Source: Emergencia timonensis
GTDB taxonomy: Bacteria > Bacillota > Clostridia > Peptostreptococcales > Anaerovoracaceae
Assembly (NCBI RefSeq): GCF_900086585.1
Contig: NZ_FLKM01000009.1
Coordinates: 930,001-994,000 of the forward strand
Reading direction: 5' to 3'
Length of the DNA: 64,000 nucleotides
The stretch's first letter is position 1. The number at the start of each line of letters is the position of its first letter. The position numbers and the translations under genes are program-made. The notes beneath the pieces are model-generated. The model was given only the letters and a program-made list of their open reading frames with translations, did not search any database and was not told where the DNA came from. Positions 51,298 through 59,575 of this stretch are shown here, in pieces.

Positions 51298-53673
51298 ATG
51301 TTAAACGAAAGATTGCAACGAATGAGAAACAAGCTCTGGGATTCCAGACCTTGTATCACGGCGGAACGATTGGTTCTGGCTACTGAGGCATACAAGAAGT
51401 TTGCGGGGGATGCCATCCCTGTTTTCAGAGCAGAGGTCGTCAACTACATCATGGAACATATGACGACTTTGATCATGGAGGACGAACTGATCGTGGGAAC
51501 GCCGACCAACAAGTACAGAGGTGCCAACCTGCATCCGGAATTCCAGTCCAGCTCCTGGTACATCAGCGATATTGACGATTTTCCTGTCAGAACCAAGGAT
51601 CCTTATGACGTGGCGCCGGAGGACAGGGAGCAGATTCTGGAAACTCTGAAATATTGGGAGGGCAAGTCCATGGAGGACTATTCCAAGACGATTCTGCCGC
51701 CCCATATCGAGGAATGTATACAAGACGATATCATCACCGTAGGGCTTAGAAACGGCGTATCCGGCGAGACTACCTGTGACCACGAGAAGATTTTGACCGT
51801 GGGCCTCAAAGGTTATATGGACGAGTGCAGAGAGAACATCGCGAAGACCGTCAGCGCCTGTCAGGAGGACCAGGAGAAAATCAACTATTGGAGAGCCTGC
51901 ATCATACAGTGTCAGGGGCTGATCACCTATGCCCACAGAATGGCAGAGGAAGCCGAAAGACAGGCAGCGGAATGCAGTGACGAAAAGCGAAAGAAGGAGC
52001 TACTCACCATTGCAGAAAACTGCCGGGTGGTTCCTGAGAATCCGCCAAAGACCTTCCAGCAGGCGCTGCAGATGATCTGGTTCGTGCACGTCTACTTCCA
52101 CATCGAGGTCTGTACCACGGCCAACGGTTTCGGCAGATTTGACCAGTATATGTGGCCGTATTACAAGAAAGACGTCATCGATGAACAGAACATCACGAAG
52201 GACGAAGCATTGGAAATGCTGGAATGCTTCTATCTGAAAGCCTGCGAAGTATTTGAAGTGAGAGATAAGTGGTACGCCACGTCCTTTGCCGGCTATCCGA
52301 TGTGGGAGATTCTCATCGTCGGCGGACAGACACCCGATGGCAGGGATGCGACCAACGAGCTGTCCTACCTCTGTCTGGAGGCCGCAAATCAGCTGAAGAC
52401 GACCCAGCCTGTCATGGCGGTGCGCGTCTGGGATGGATCGCCGGAAGAACTGATCCGCAAGGGCTGTGAGATGATTCAGGACGGTCAGGCAAATCCGGGA
52501 TTCTTTAATGACAAGGCTGCTATGAAAATGGCGCTGGGCAAAGGCTGTACCATGGAGGAAGCAAGAGACTGGACCATCGTAGGCTGCGTACAGCCGGGAC
52601 CTGGCGGCGGCACCACCGACGGTTCCCCTGATGCGGGCTATGTGAATATGGGGAAAATGATTGAATTCGTCCTTCACAACGGCGTGGATCCTTCGACAGG
52701 AAAGCTGATGGGGCTTCAGACGGGAGATCCGAGGGAATTCAAGAACATCGACGAATTCAGGGACGCACTGAAGAAGCAGATTCTTCATCATTATGAGCTG
52801 GTAGCGACAGGTTACAAGGTGATGCAGAGTGTCCATATGACCAAATACCCGGTGATCTTCGCTTCCATGGTCACCAAAGGCTGTGTGGAGAGCGGAAAAT
52901 CGGTGCAGCACGGCGGCGCCAAGTATTCCACCGCAGGCATGTACATTACCGGCGCAGCCAATATGGCTGACTCCATCGTTGCCATTGAAAAGTGCGTCTT
53001 TGAGGACAAAGATATCACCATGGACCAGTTGATCAAAGCCCTGGACAACAATTTCGAAGGGGAAGAGAGGATGCGCCAGCTTCTGCTCAATAAGCCGGAA
53101 AAATTCGGCAACGACAAGGAGCATGTAGACGGTATCTACAGAGAGATGATGCATTTTATTGCAGATCACGTACAGACCTGGCCTGACGCCAGAGGCGGCA
53201 GATTTTCCTTTAACGTACATTCCCAGACGGTAAACGTCTCCCACGGCGCGGTATGCGGGGCGCTGCCTGACGGCAGACTGGCAGGAGAGGCTTTCTGTGA
53301 CAATGCTTCTCCGATGATGGGGCGCGATGTCAGCGGTCCCACTGCGACGGTCAAATCGGTGGCATCCATGGGACAGGAAGCCTTCCACGACGGCGCGCTG
53401 TTCAACCTACGCTTTGACCCGAAGGGCGTAGAAGGAGAGAAGGGCCTTGCCAGCATCGAAGGGGTCATCAAGACCTATTTTGATCACGGCGGTGAGCACA
53501 TCCAGATCAACGTTGTCGATACCGAGACCCTCAAGGACGCCCAGGTTCATCCTGAGAAATATAAAGGGCTGATGGTCCGTGTAGCAGGATACATGGCATA
53601 CTTTACAGAACTGGATAAGAGCGCCCAGGATACCATCATTTACAGAACGGCGCACTTCGAAAATGCGGGCTGA
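51298..53673 (+). CDS. Glycyl-radical enzyme of the PFL/diol-dehydratase superfamily, divergent type
   Basis: 791 residues, normal length. The thiyl-radical Cys430 lies in GCVQPGPGGG and the glycyl radical Gly764 in RVAGYMAYF, 27 residues from the end. Most glycyl-radical dehydratases, lyases and decarboxylases have GCVEP, whose Glu acts as base; here it is Gln432. So it is not a standard glycerol, choline, hydroxyproline or isethionate enzyme. The paired SDR, the AraC regulator and the activase form a complete pathway module with no microcompartment genes. The reaction is unknown. Confidence 0.85.
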   Translation: MLNERLQRMRNKLWDSRPCITAERLVLATEAYKKFAGDAIPVFRAEVVNYIMEHMTTLIMEDELIVGTPTNKYRGANLHPEFQSSSWYISDIDDFPVRTKDPYDVAPEDREQILETLKYWEGKSMEDYSKTILPPHIEECIQDDIITVGLRNGVSGETTCDHEKILTVGLKGYMDECRENIAKTVSACQEDQEKINYWRACIIQCQGLITYAHRMAEEAERQAAECSDEKRKKELLTIAENCRVVPENPPKTFQQALQMIWFVHVYFHIEVCTTANGFGRFDQYMWPYYKKDVIDEQNITKDEALEMLECFYLKACEVFEVRDKWYATSFAGYPMWEILIVGGQTPDGRDATNELSYLCLEAANQLKTTQPVMAVRVWDGSPEELIRKGCEMIQDGQANPGFFNDKAAMKMALGKGCTMEEARDWTIVGCVQPGPGGGTTDGSPDAGYVNMGKMIEFVLHNGVDPSTGKLMGLQTGDPREFKNIDEFRDALKKQILHHYELVATGYKVMQSVHMTKYPVIFASMVTKGCVESGKSVQHGGAKYSTAGMYITGAANMADSIVAIEKCVFEDKDITMDQLIKALDNNFEGEERMRQLLLNKPEKFGNDKEHVDGIYREMMHFIADHVQTWPDARGGRFSFNVHSQTVNVSHGAVCGALPDGRLAGEAFCDNASPMMGRDVSGPTATVKSVASMGQEAFHDGALFNLRFDPKGVEGEKGLASIEGVIKTYFDHGGEHIQINVVDTETLKDAQVHPEKYKGLMVRVAGYMAYFTELDKSAQDTIIYRTAHFENAG

Positions 53674-53683
53674 GGTACCTGTC

Positions 53684-54619
53684 ATGGGTGAAAAACCGAT
53701 CAAAGCCCTGGTGGGAGCGATACAGAAGTTTTCCACAGAGGACGGACCGGGCATACGGACTACGGTCTTCCTCAAAGGCTGTCCCCTGGACTGCAAATGG
53801 TGCCACAATCCAGAACTGATCGCCTATGAGCAGCAGGTCATAGAGATGCCAAACAGCTGTATCAAATGCGGTTACTGCCTGACCCACTGCCCGGAGAAGG
53901 CCATCTACATCAATGAAGAGGGGCGCATCGCTGTTGACCGCAGCAAGTGCACGGCGTGCCTTTTGTGCACAGAGTTCTGCTTTGCAAAGGCGCTGCAGGC
54001 GGTGGCTAAGGAGATGACGGCGTCGGAGGTTATCTGCGAGGTGGAAAAGGATCAAAAATTCTACGACCATACTGGCGGCGGCATGACCATCAGCGGCGGC
54101 GAAGCCATGTCCCAGGGAGACTTTGCTGAGGAACTGATCGACCTGGCAGCGGAGCGAGATATTGGCGTATGCCTGGACACATCCGGTTTCTGCGACGGAG
54201 AGCGCCTTCTGCACTTTGCCAGAAAGAAAAACGTGACACACATCCTCTATGACATGAAGTCCATAGACGACCAGGTCCATCAGGCATATACGGGTCAGAG
54301 CAACAAAATCATCTTGGAAAATCTGCGGCTGCTGGCTTCTGACGAGGTGACGAGGAGCAAAGTGCAGATGCGGATGCCCCTTGTCAGCGAGGTCAACGAC
54401 TCCTGGGATATCATCAGAGAGACGGCAGACTTTTATAAGGCAAATGGCATCAGCAGAGTGACCCTGCTTCCGTATCACAATCTGGGCGTATCGAAGAAAC
54501 GGAACATAGGCGGAAAGCCTGTGGAATTCGCACCCCCTTCGGAGGAACGGGTAGAGAAAATAAAGACCTATTTTGAGACAGAGGCAGAGATGACTGTGGA
54601 GATCTTGGGGAAAGTATAG
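53684..54619 (+). CDS. Glycyl-radical enzyme activating enzyme (radical SAM)
   Basis: 311 residues from the ATG at 53684, 7 bases from GAGGT; the frame is open from 53663. Radical SAM cysteines C33, C37, C40 (CPLDCKWC) are followed by two ferredoxin-type [4Fe-4S] motifs (CIKCGYCLTHC, CTACLLCTEFC), then GGGMTISGGEAM for SAM binding. It makes the glycyl radical on the preceding enzyme, with which it overlaps or nearly abuts. A terminator follows. Confidence 0.93.
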   Translation: MGEKPIKALVGAIQKFSTEDGPGIRTTVFLKGCPLDCKWCHNPELIAYEQQVIEMPNSCIKCGYCLTHCPEKAIYINEEGRIAVDRSKCTACLLCTEFCFAKALQAVAKEMTASEVICEVEKDQKFYDHTGGGMTISGGEAMSQGDFAEELIDLAAERDIGVCLDTSGFCDGERLLHFARKKNVTHILYDMKSIDDQVHQAYTGQSNKIILENLRLLASDEVTRSKVQMRMPLVSEVNDSWDIIRETADFYKANGISRVTLLPYHNLGVSKKRNIGGKPVEFAPPSEERVEKIKTYFETEAEMTVEILGKV

Positions 54620-54623
54620 AATC

Positions 54624-54660
54624 AAAATACCGGCTGGTGTCATGCAGCCGGTATTTTGTC
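54624..54660 (+). terminator. Terminator of the glycyl-radical operon
   Basis: Perfect 13-bp stem AAAATACCGGCTG/CAGCCGGTATTTT with an 8-base loop, 4 bases past the activase stop. Confidence 0.85.
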
Positions 54661-54686
54661 TTGCTGTATCAGGGCAATGCCTGTCT

Positions 54687-55217
54687 CTAAGATTTGCGCA
54701 GCCTGCCATCTACGATCATTCTGGCAACCTTTTCCGCGCAGTATGCCACGGCGGTTGCACAGTGAAAGGTGCCGTCGTGATCCATGTAGCCCTGGTCGCC
54801 CTCTGGCGTTTTCCAGTCGTAGACGGCGCCCATATTATGTACCATGACATCGGAGCAGAGGATGCCGCCGTACTCCCTGCGAAAATCCTCGACCAAGTCT
54901 CTGATCATCTCGTGACACGCCTCATAGTCTCCAGCTAAGTCGTCAATGGGTCTGCCGCAACAGAGGCTGATCGCCCAGGCGGCGGCGTTGAGCGCTCCAC
55001 AGGTTCCAAGCAGAGAGCAGCCGCAGCCGCCGGCGATTCCAAAGGATGCTTTCAGCATATCCTTGGTAATTCCCAGATCCGGGAAGGCTTCGTAGAGACC
55101 GTTGAGACAGCTTTGAATACAGTTGCCATAATCTGTTTCTGTCTGAAATCCTACATCCATTGCTTTTTTTACTAACGCATCCTTTTCTTCGGGAGATAAT
55201 TTTGTATAATCTTTCAT
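54687..55217 (-). CDS. C_GCAxxG_C_C-family redox protein
   Basis: 176 residues. The family motif is visible as GNCIQSCL followed by IAGGCGCSLLGTCGALNAA, with further cysteines downstream (SLCC, HCATAVAYC). Members are thought to be redox-active partners of oxidoreductases; no reaction is proven. Transcribed toward the glycyl-radical operon terminator. Confidence 0.85.
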   Translation of the reverse strand: MKDYTKLSPEEKDALVKKAMDVGFQTETDYGNCIQSCLNGLYEAFPDLGITKDMLKASFGIAGGCGCSLLGTCGALNAAAWAISLCCGRPIDDLAGDYEACHEMIRDLVEDFRREYGGILCSDVMVHNMGAVYDWKTPEGDQGYMDHDGTFHCATAVAYCAEKVARMIVDGRLRKS

Positions 55218-55326
55218 CAGAGAACTCCTTTCAATTCTTTTACAACAATTCTAATCTCCCATTACGAAAATCACAAGCCTTGGCATAGTTGTCAGCAAGA
55301 AAATAGACAAGTCAGTAAGACGCATT

Positions 55327-56292
55327 TTATTCACAATAACTTTTCTTAATCCAGGCGGTGGAAACATCCATGGCGGCCCGGCAGGCTTTTGTCTGATCCA
55401 GGGCGTTCAGCATGACGAAATCGTGGATCATAGCCTGAAAGCGGATGGCGGTGACTGGCACTCCTGCACTGCGCAGCTTGCGGGCATAGGCTTCCCCCTC
55501 GTCCCGGAGGACATCGGCTTCTCCATTTAGAATCATAGCGGCAGGAAGTCCCTGCAGTTGTTCTACTGTGGCCTTTAACGGGGAGGCGGTAATTTGATCT
55601 CTCATTTTACAGTCAGGCAGATATTGATCCCAAAACCACTCCATGCCCGCACGGTAGAGGTAATAGCCGACGCCGAACTCTTTATAAGATGCCGTATCAA
55701 AACAGGCATTGGTCACAGGATAATACAGCAGTTGTCTGTTGATAGAGGGACCGTGGCGGAATTTTGCCATAATGGCAAGGGCCGCAGCGATGTTGCCGCC
55801 TGCGCTATCACCAGCGACCACCAGCTTGTCTAAATCAGCATTTAAGTCCATGCGCTCCAATAATTCACCCAGGCAGCAGAGCACAAAGTAACACTGTTCC
55901 AGCGCTACAGGATAATGGACTTCCGGAGAACGAGAATATTCGGGGAAGACGATGATACTGCCGGTTCTTGCTGCCAGTTCGCGGACCAGTTTTTCATGGG
56001 TGTGGAGGCTGCCAAAGACCCAGCCGGCGCCGTGTATGTATAAGATCACATGCCTTTTCTCATCGCAGTTTTCAGGGACGACAAAGTTCACTGCGATTTT
56101 CCCATACCTGCCCGTATTCACTTCTGTGGTAAAAATGGAGGCGGGATACATGTCTACGGGCGTATCCTGCACTTTGTCTAAAACCTTTCTGCCTTCTTCT
56201 GGCGGAAGCTGAAAAATAAATGGCGGTTTGCTGTTTTCCATGCAGACTTCCAGGGCTTCCTTTTCTAAAGAAATTCTTTTTATCATAATCAT
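55327..56292 (-). CDS. Alpha/beta hydrolase, HSL-type esterase
   Basis: 321 residues. The oxyanion motif HGAGW (residues ~89-93 region) and the nucleophile elbow GDSAGGN are those of the hormone-sensitive-lipase/carboxylesterase family; the Asp (GEADVLRDEG) and His (QAMIHDFVML) complete the triad. No signal peptide. The start at 56292 has AGGAG 4 bases away; 56286 is the alternative. The unit lies between the glycyl-radical cluster and the tail genes. Confidence 0.88.
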   Translation of the reverse strand: MIMIKRISLEKEALEVCMENSKPPFIFQLPPEEGRKVLDKVQDTPVDMYPASIFTTEVNTGRYGKIAVNFVVPENCDEKRHVILYIHGAGWVFGSLHTHEKLVRELAARTGSIIVFPEYSRSPEVHYPVALEQCYFVLCCLGELLERMDLNADLDKLVVAGDSAGGNIAAALAIMAKFRHGPSINRQLLYYPVTNACFDTASYKEFGVGYYLYRAGMEWFWDQYLPDCKMRDQITASPLKATVEQLQGLPAAMILNGEADVLRDEGEAYARKLRSAGVPVTAIRFQAMIHDFVMLNALDQTKACRAAMDVSTAWIKKSYCE

Positions 56293-56459
56293 TTCACTCC
56301 TGTCTTAATTTGGCTCCATATGAAATAGAAGACTTTTTTCAATATATGCATTTATATAAAAATCTGTTTGCACTGTGTGCATCGGTACCCCAAAAATGTG
56401 TTAAAGTATGTATCATCAAAAGATAGAGAAAAACGAATTGCGAAAAGGAGGAGAGAAAA

Positions 56460-56624
56460 ATGGAAGTGAAACACATCTCAGGAGATCCACTGTATATAGA
56501 GCAGCAGCTTCAGATTTTGCTGACGGACGGATGGGAAATCATTGATGTTGCAACCAACGTTTATCAGAGCAGCGGCGGACTTCGCACGGAAACGACAGCG
56601 TACCTGAAGAAAGCCACAGCTTAG
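56460..56624 (+). CDS. Small conserved-looking protein at the start of the tail-gene region
   Basis: 54 residues with a strong AGGAGGAG site 9 bases upstream. The text LLTDGWEIIDVATNVYQSSGG resembles the small DUF1737/DUF4177-like proteins common in phage-like regions. Function unknown. It is the first gene of the rightward cluster; the esterase gene on the other strand marks the left boundary of the element. Confidence 0.6.
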   Translation: MEVKHISGDPLYIEQQLQILLTDGWEIIDVATNVYQSSGGLRTETTAYLKKATA

Positions 56625-56667
56625 AAATTTTCGCTGAATGACAGCGATAACAACAGAAGGAGGAAAC

Positions 56668-57030
56668 ATGGAAAAAGAGATGAGAATGCAGCCTATTATG
56701 CTTCCAAAGTTCAGATATGACGAAGTGAATCTGAAATATAAAGAAGCAAAGGCGGAAACGGAGAAACTGAAAGCTTTGATAGAGACAAAGGATCGTGAAA
56801 TAGAGGTCCTGCGCAGAGAGCTTGCGCAGCTTCGGGAAGATTTTGACCATGCACTCATGGACTTACAGGTAAAGGAGACATTTGTGGAAGGCGGTATCGT
56901 CAAAGAGCAGTACGAAGCCATCATTCCAAAGATGACCTGCAAAAACGAAGAAAAAATTGCACTGGCAAAAGCCATCGTGCAGCTAATCAAAAATCAACAG
57001 AAAGAAAGAGGTAATGAAAATGGCAATTAG
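56668..57030 (+). CDS. Coiled-coil protein of the tail cluster
   Basis: 120 residues from the ATG at 56668 (AGAAGGAGG site). Residues ~18-75 form a strong coiled coil (EVNLKYKEAKAETEKLKALIE, LRRELAQLREDFDHA). Not recognised further. It overlaps the tube gene by 11 bases and is likely structural or a chaperone. Confidence 0.55.
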   Translation: MEKEMRMQPIMLPKFRYDEVNLKYKEAKAETEKLKALIETKDREIEVLRRELAQLREDFDHALMDLQVKETFVEGGIVKEQYEAIIPKMTCKNEEKIALAKAIVQLIKNQQKERGNENGN

Positions 57031-57418
57031 CACAACAGGAACATATTTAACAATTAAAGGTGAAGGATTATCAAAGGATATCAAAGTTTACATCAAATCC
57101 TTCCCGGATCTGGGCGCAGCACCGGCTGCAATCGAAGTGACCACTCTGGCAGATGAAGCGCAGGTCTTCATTCCGGGCAAAAAGGGCATGGCAGCCATGG
57201 AATTCGTTGCAAACTATGATGCGGCAGTCTTTGCTGACTTAACCGCAGCAGAGGGCAAGGAGCTGACTTATACGCTGAACATCGGTGCTGACAATTATGA
57301 GTTTACAGGACAGCATACGGCGATCATCGCAGCCGGCGCTCTCAATGCGGCAGTTGACATGAAGGTGGTAGCAATTCCGTCTTCAAGGGTGGCAAAAGCA
57401 GCAGCGCCATCCGCATAA
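57020..57418 (+). CDS. Phage tail tube protein
   Basis: 132 residues from the ATG at 57020, 7 bases from AGAGGT. Beta-rich with a GTYLTIKGEGLSKDIKVYIKS start and an EVTTLADEAQVFIPG centre, matching small siphovirus major tail proteins (gpV/YqbM-like). An alanine-rich tail ends it. Position before the chaperone genes agrees. Confidence 0.78.
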   Translation: MAISTTGTYLTIKGEGLSKDIKVYIKSFPDLGAAPAAIEVTTLADEAQVFIPGKKGMAAMEFVANYDAAVFADLTAAEGKELTYTLNIGADNYEFTGQHTAIIAAGALNAAVDMKVVAIPSSRVAKAAAPSA

Positions 57419-57493
57419 GCGGCAAAACAATTATATTGAAAGGCAGGGGCGGCAGAAGGCCGCCTTTGCCATACTACGAGGAGGAGAAAAAGG

Positions 57494-57832
57494 ATGATTA
57501 TTAATAACAGAGAATACAGATTGCCCGAGCTTGACTTTAACGCCATGTGCGAGCTGGAAGACATGGGCATCGCTTTGACCGATATGGACAAGAAGGTGCT
57601 GACGACGGTGAGAGGATTCCTGGCTCTGGCCATGAACGGTGATTTTCAGCGCGCCGGCAAAGAACTGGAAGCCCATCTGTCAAAGGGAGGCTCTCTGGAG
57701 CAGATGCTGCAGGAAATCAACGAGGCGGTAGAGCGCAGCGGTTTTTTTCGAGGGCTCAGCCAGAGCACGCCGAAGAGCAATGGAGCGAGCCAGGAAACGC
57801 AGGAAGAAGCGAACCAGCCTTTGACAGTATAA
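57494..57832 (+). CDS. Tail assembly chaperone, short form (G)
   Basis: 112 residues. Start supported by GAGGAGG. The text REYRLPELDFNAMCELEDMGI is typical of tail assembly chaperones. It shares its first 85 codons with the longer fusion product made by a -1 frameshift at 57742-57748. Zero-frame translation ends at 57832. Confidence 0.8.
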   Translation: MIINNREYRLPELDFNAMCELEDMGIALTDMDKKVLTTVRGFLALAMNGDFQRAGKELEAHLSKGGSLEQMLQEINEAVERSGFFRGLSQSTPKSNGASQETQEEANQPLTV

Positions 57833-58173
57833 GGCAGCTCATAGAGGAATCCTATCTTCCGATGGCTCTGAGAATGGGCGTGGATTATCATCTGTTCTGG
57901 CAGCTGAACCCCAGAAGGCTGCAGCCTTTTGTCAAGGCCTATCAGGAGAAACAAAAAGCGCAGCTTGAGCGGGCAAATTATGCAGCATGGCTCAGCGGCA
58001 TCTACGTGACTCACTCTATCGCCGCATCTCTGGGCGAAAACGCCAGATATCCGGAAAAGCCCATTGACCTGTATGAAACAGAGGAAGATCTGGAGAGCCG
58101 GAAAGCCCGGGAAGCTGAGCTGTTTTCTGCTTATGTGGACATGTTCAACAAAAACTTTGAATCCAGGAAATGA
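57494..58173 (+). CDS. Tail assembly chaperone, long -1 frameshift form (GT)
   Basis: Frame 1 is open from before the slippery run to 58173 with no ATG until 57862, so it must be reached by a slip. The join is 85 codons of the first frame, then 141 residues (SRAQPEHAEEQ ... IRQLIEESYLPMALRMG, QLNPRRLQPFVKAYQ, NYAAWLSGIYVTHSIAASLGE). Such GT proteins link the tube to the tape measure during assembly. About 226 residues in total. Confidence 0.78.
57742..57748 (+). other. Programmed -1 ribosomal frameshift site
   Basis: Slippery T TTT TTT C inside codons GGT-TTT-TTT-CGA. A slip by one base enters the open frame that ends at 58173. The same logic and gene order occur in lambda G/GT. Confidence 0.75.
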
Positions 58174-58204
58174 TGGATGAAATTCATAAAATGCTCACAA
58201 AGTC

Positions 58205-58232
58205 TTCAGCCCTGCCACAAAGTAGCAGGGCT
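58205..58232 (+). promoter_or_regulatory. Hairpin between chaperone gene and cargo cassette
   Basis: Perfect 9-bp stem CAGCCCTGC/GCAGGGCTG without a T-run, 30 bases after the GT stop. It may reduce read-through from the tail operon into the cassette. Confidence 0.5.
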
Positions 58233-58239
58233 GAAACCC

Positions 58240-58268
58240 TTGCCCGAAGCGCTGAAAAAAGGTAAAAT
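58240..58268 (+). promoter_or_regulatory. Promoter of the twin-gene cassette
   Basis: TTGCCC (58240-58245), 17 bases, TAAAAT (58263-58268). It lies inside the tail cluster but before genes that do not look like tail genes, as in phage morons. Confidence 0.5.
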
Positions 58269-58344
58269 GTATATATAGCAGTTGGTAGATGCCGCCCATC
58301 TTTAATGGTAAGAGGAAGAGACAAGAGTGGGGGAGGAGAATTTT

Positions 58345-59496
58345 ATGAGTGAGGATAAGAAGACAGAGAAAAAGATAGCAAAACGGAGAGAAGACATTCT
58401 TTTCTGGTTGAAGGCAGCAGAAAAATATGCAAATCAATATAAGCAGGCTGTTGATGAAAAAAAGAAGGCAAAGAGTGAAAAGAGTCTGCAGAGTGCAAAG
58501 GAAAGCATACAGTTTGCAGTCAACGCAGCCATTGACCTTGGAGGCAGTATTGACGATATTCCAGAAACCCTGTCCAAGGAACAGCTTGAAATCTGGAACG
58601 AAATGTTTGGAAATGCAGATTCTGATGATATTGCCATTGAAAAAGAAATCCAGCGGATCAAGAAGATGCTCAACGAGGATCTGAAGGAGGCCATGGAAAA
58701 GTATACCTATGATCCAGAGGAGCCGATTGAAGAGAAGCGGAAGAACAAGCTTTTTTATCGAGAGCACGCAATTGGACTAACGCTCAAGCATAGCAGCCGA
58801 AAGACAATGGCATCTGGAACGCCGAATAAGGCATACAACGAATACTGGAACTATGACAGGGATTATGAATCTACGAAGGATAAGTATTTTTCAAAGGAAG
58901 AACAGGATTTAATCATAAACTGTCTGCGTTCCCATGAGGAAGAAGCGGCGTACCTTTCAGAGAAACGTGCATGGATGGGAAGATTAGGAGAATCCTTGTG
59001 CAAGACTGCAGAGAAGATCGGCGAGTGGGGGGACATCACATCGGCCAGGGTACTGGCACAGGGACTGAGCAAGGAGATATTCCAGCAAACAGTGACAGAA
59101 ATTGACGGGAAGCTTCCGAAAGACGAACTGAAGAAGCGGGCAGATGAGATGACAAGAAGATATATCCAGTTCATATCTGACCCACATGAACTGGAGGAAG
59201 CAATGATACAGGAAAAGGAAAGCGAGATTGAGGCTGAGAAACTGCTGACTGAACTGAGAAGTTCGACTGAAGGCGCAAAGATGCTGCTATCAGGAAGAGA
59301 ACGCAGACAGGTAGAACAATGGATAGAGATTGCAGAAAGCGAAGTGGAAGGGCAGAACATACTGGCCTATGAGCTTCTGTGTGAGAAGCTGGGGAAAGAA
59401 AGGGCAAAGTTCATCTTACTCTGCAAAGCTGACCCGGATTTGGAGAAGAGGAGAGAAGCATTGACTTCATATAGCTTTGAGGAGCTGGGATTGTAA
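58345..59496 (+). CDS. Unknown protein, paralogue A of the twin cassette
   Basis: 383 residues from the ATG at 58345 (GGGAGGAG site). Highly charged and mostly helical, with coiled-coil stretches; no signal peptide or membrane segment. It shares with its neighbour an EKEIQRIKKMLNEDLKEAME block, a RAWMGRLGESLCKTAEKIGE block and a C-terminal SFEELGL end (TFEELGL in the paralogue). Family not recognised. The A-rich codon use differs from the tail genes. Position between chaperone and tape measure is unusual for a structural protein. Confidence 0.7.
   Translation: MSEDKKTEKKIAKRREDILFWLKAAEKYANQYKQAVDEKKKAKSEKSLQSAKESIQFAVNAAIDLGGSIDDIPETLSKEQLEIWNEMFGNADSDDIAIEKEIQRIKKMLNEDLKEAMEKYTYDPEEPIEEKRKNKLFYREHAIGLTLKHSSRKTMASGTPNKAYNEYWNYDRDYESTKDKYFSKEEQDLIINCLRSHEEEAAYLSEKRAWMGRLGESLCKTAEKIGEWGDITSARVLAQGLSKEIFQQTVTEIDGKLPKDELKKRADEMTRRYIQFISDPHELEEAMIQEKESEIEAEKLLTELRSSTEGAKMLLSGRERRQVEQWIEIAESEVEGQNILAYELLCEKLGKERAKFILLCKADPDLEKRREALTSYSFEELGL
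58631..58721 (+). repeat. Near-identical block in the twin genes (A, part 1)
   Basis: 91 bp, matched by 59875-59965 with a few changes, while flanking sequence is diverged. It encodes AIEKEIQRIKKMLNEDLKEA and on to YDPE. Confidence 0.8.
58963..59039 (+). repeat. Near-identical block in the twin genes (A, part 2)
   Basis: 77 bp with one visible difference to 60197-60273; encodes RAWMGRLGESLCKTAEKIGE. Confidence 0.8.
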
Positions 59497-59575
59497 ACAG
59501 TCAAATATAAATTAACCGTTAACAAATGTCTCCCATCTATATTAGAGGAAGACAAAAACGAGGAGGGGAATTTTC

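Noticed and set aside
52000..53388. 462-codon minus-strand frame
   Set aside because: Shadow of the glycyl-radical enzyme gene, which has all family motifs.
57862..58173. Separate gene starting at the ATG 57862
   Set aside because: No ribosome site lies before this ATG and the frame is open far upstream to a slippery heptamer, so it is read as the end of the frameshift product.
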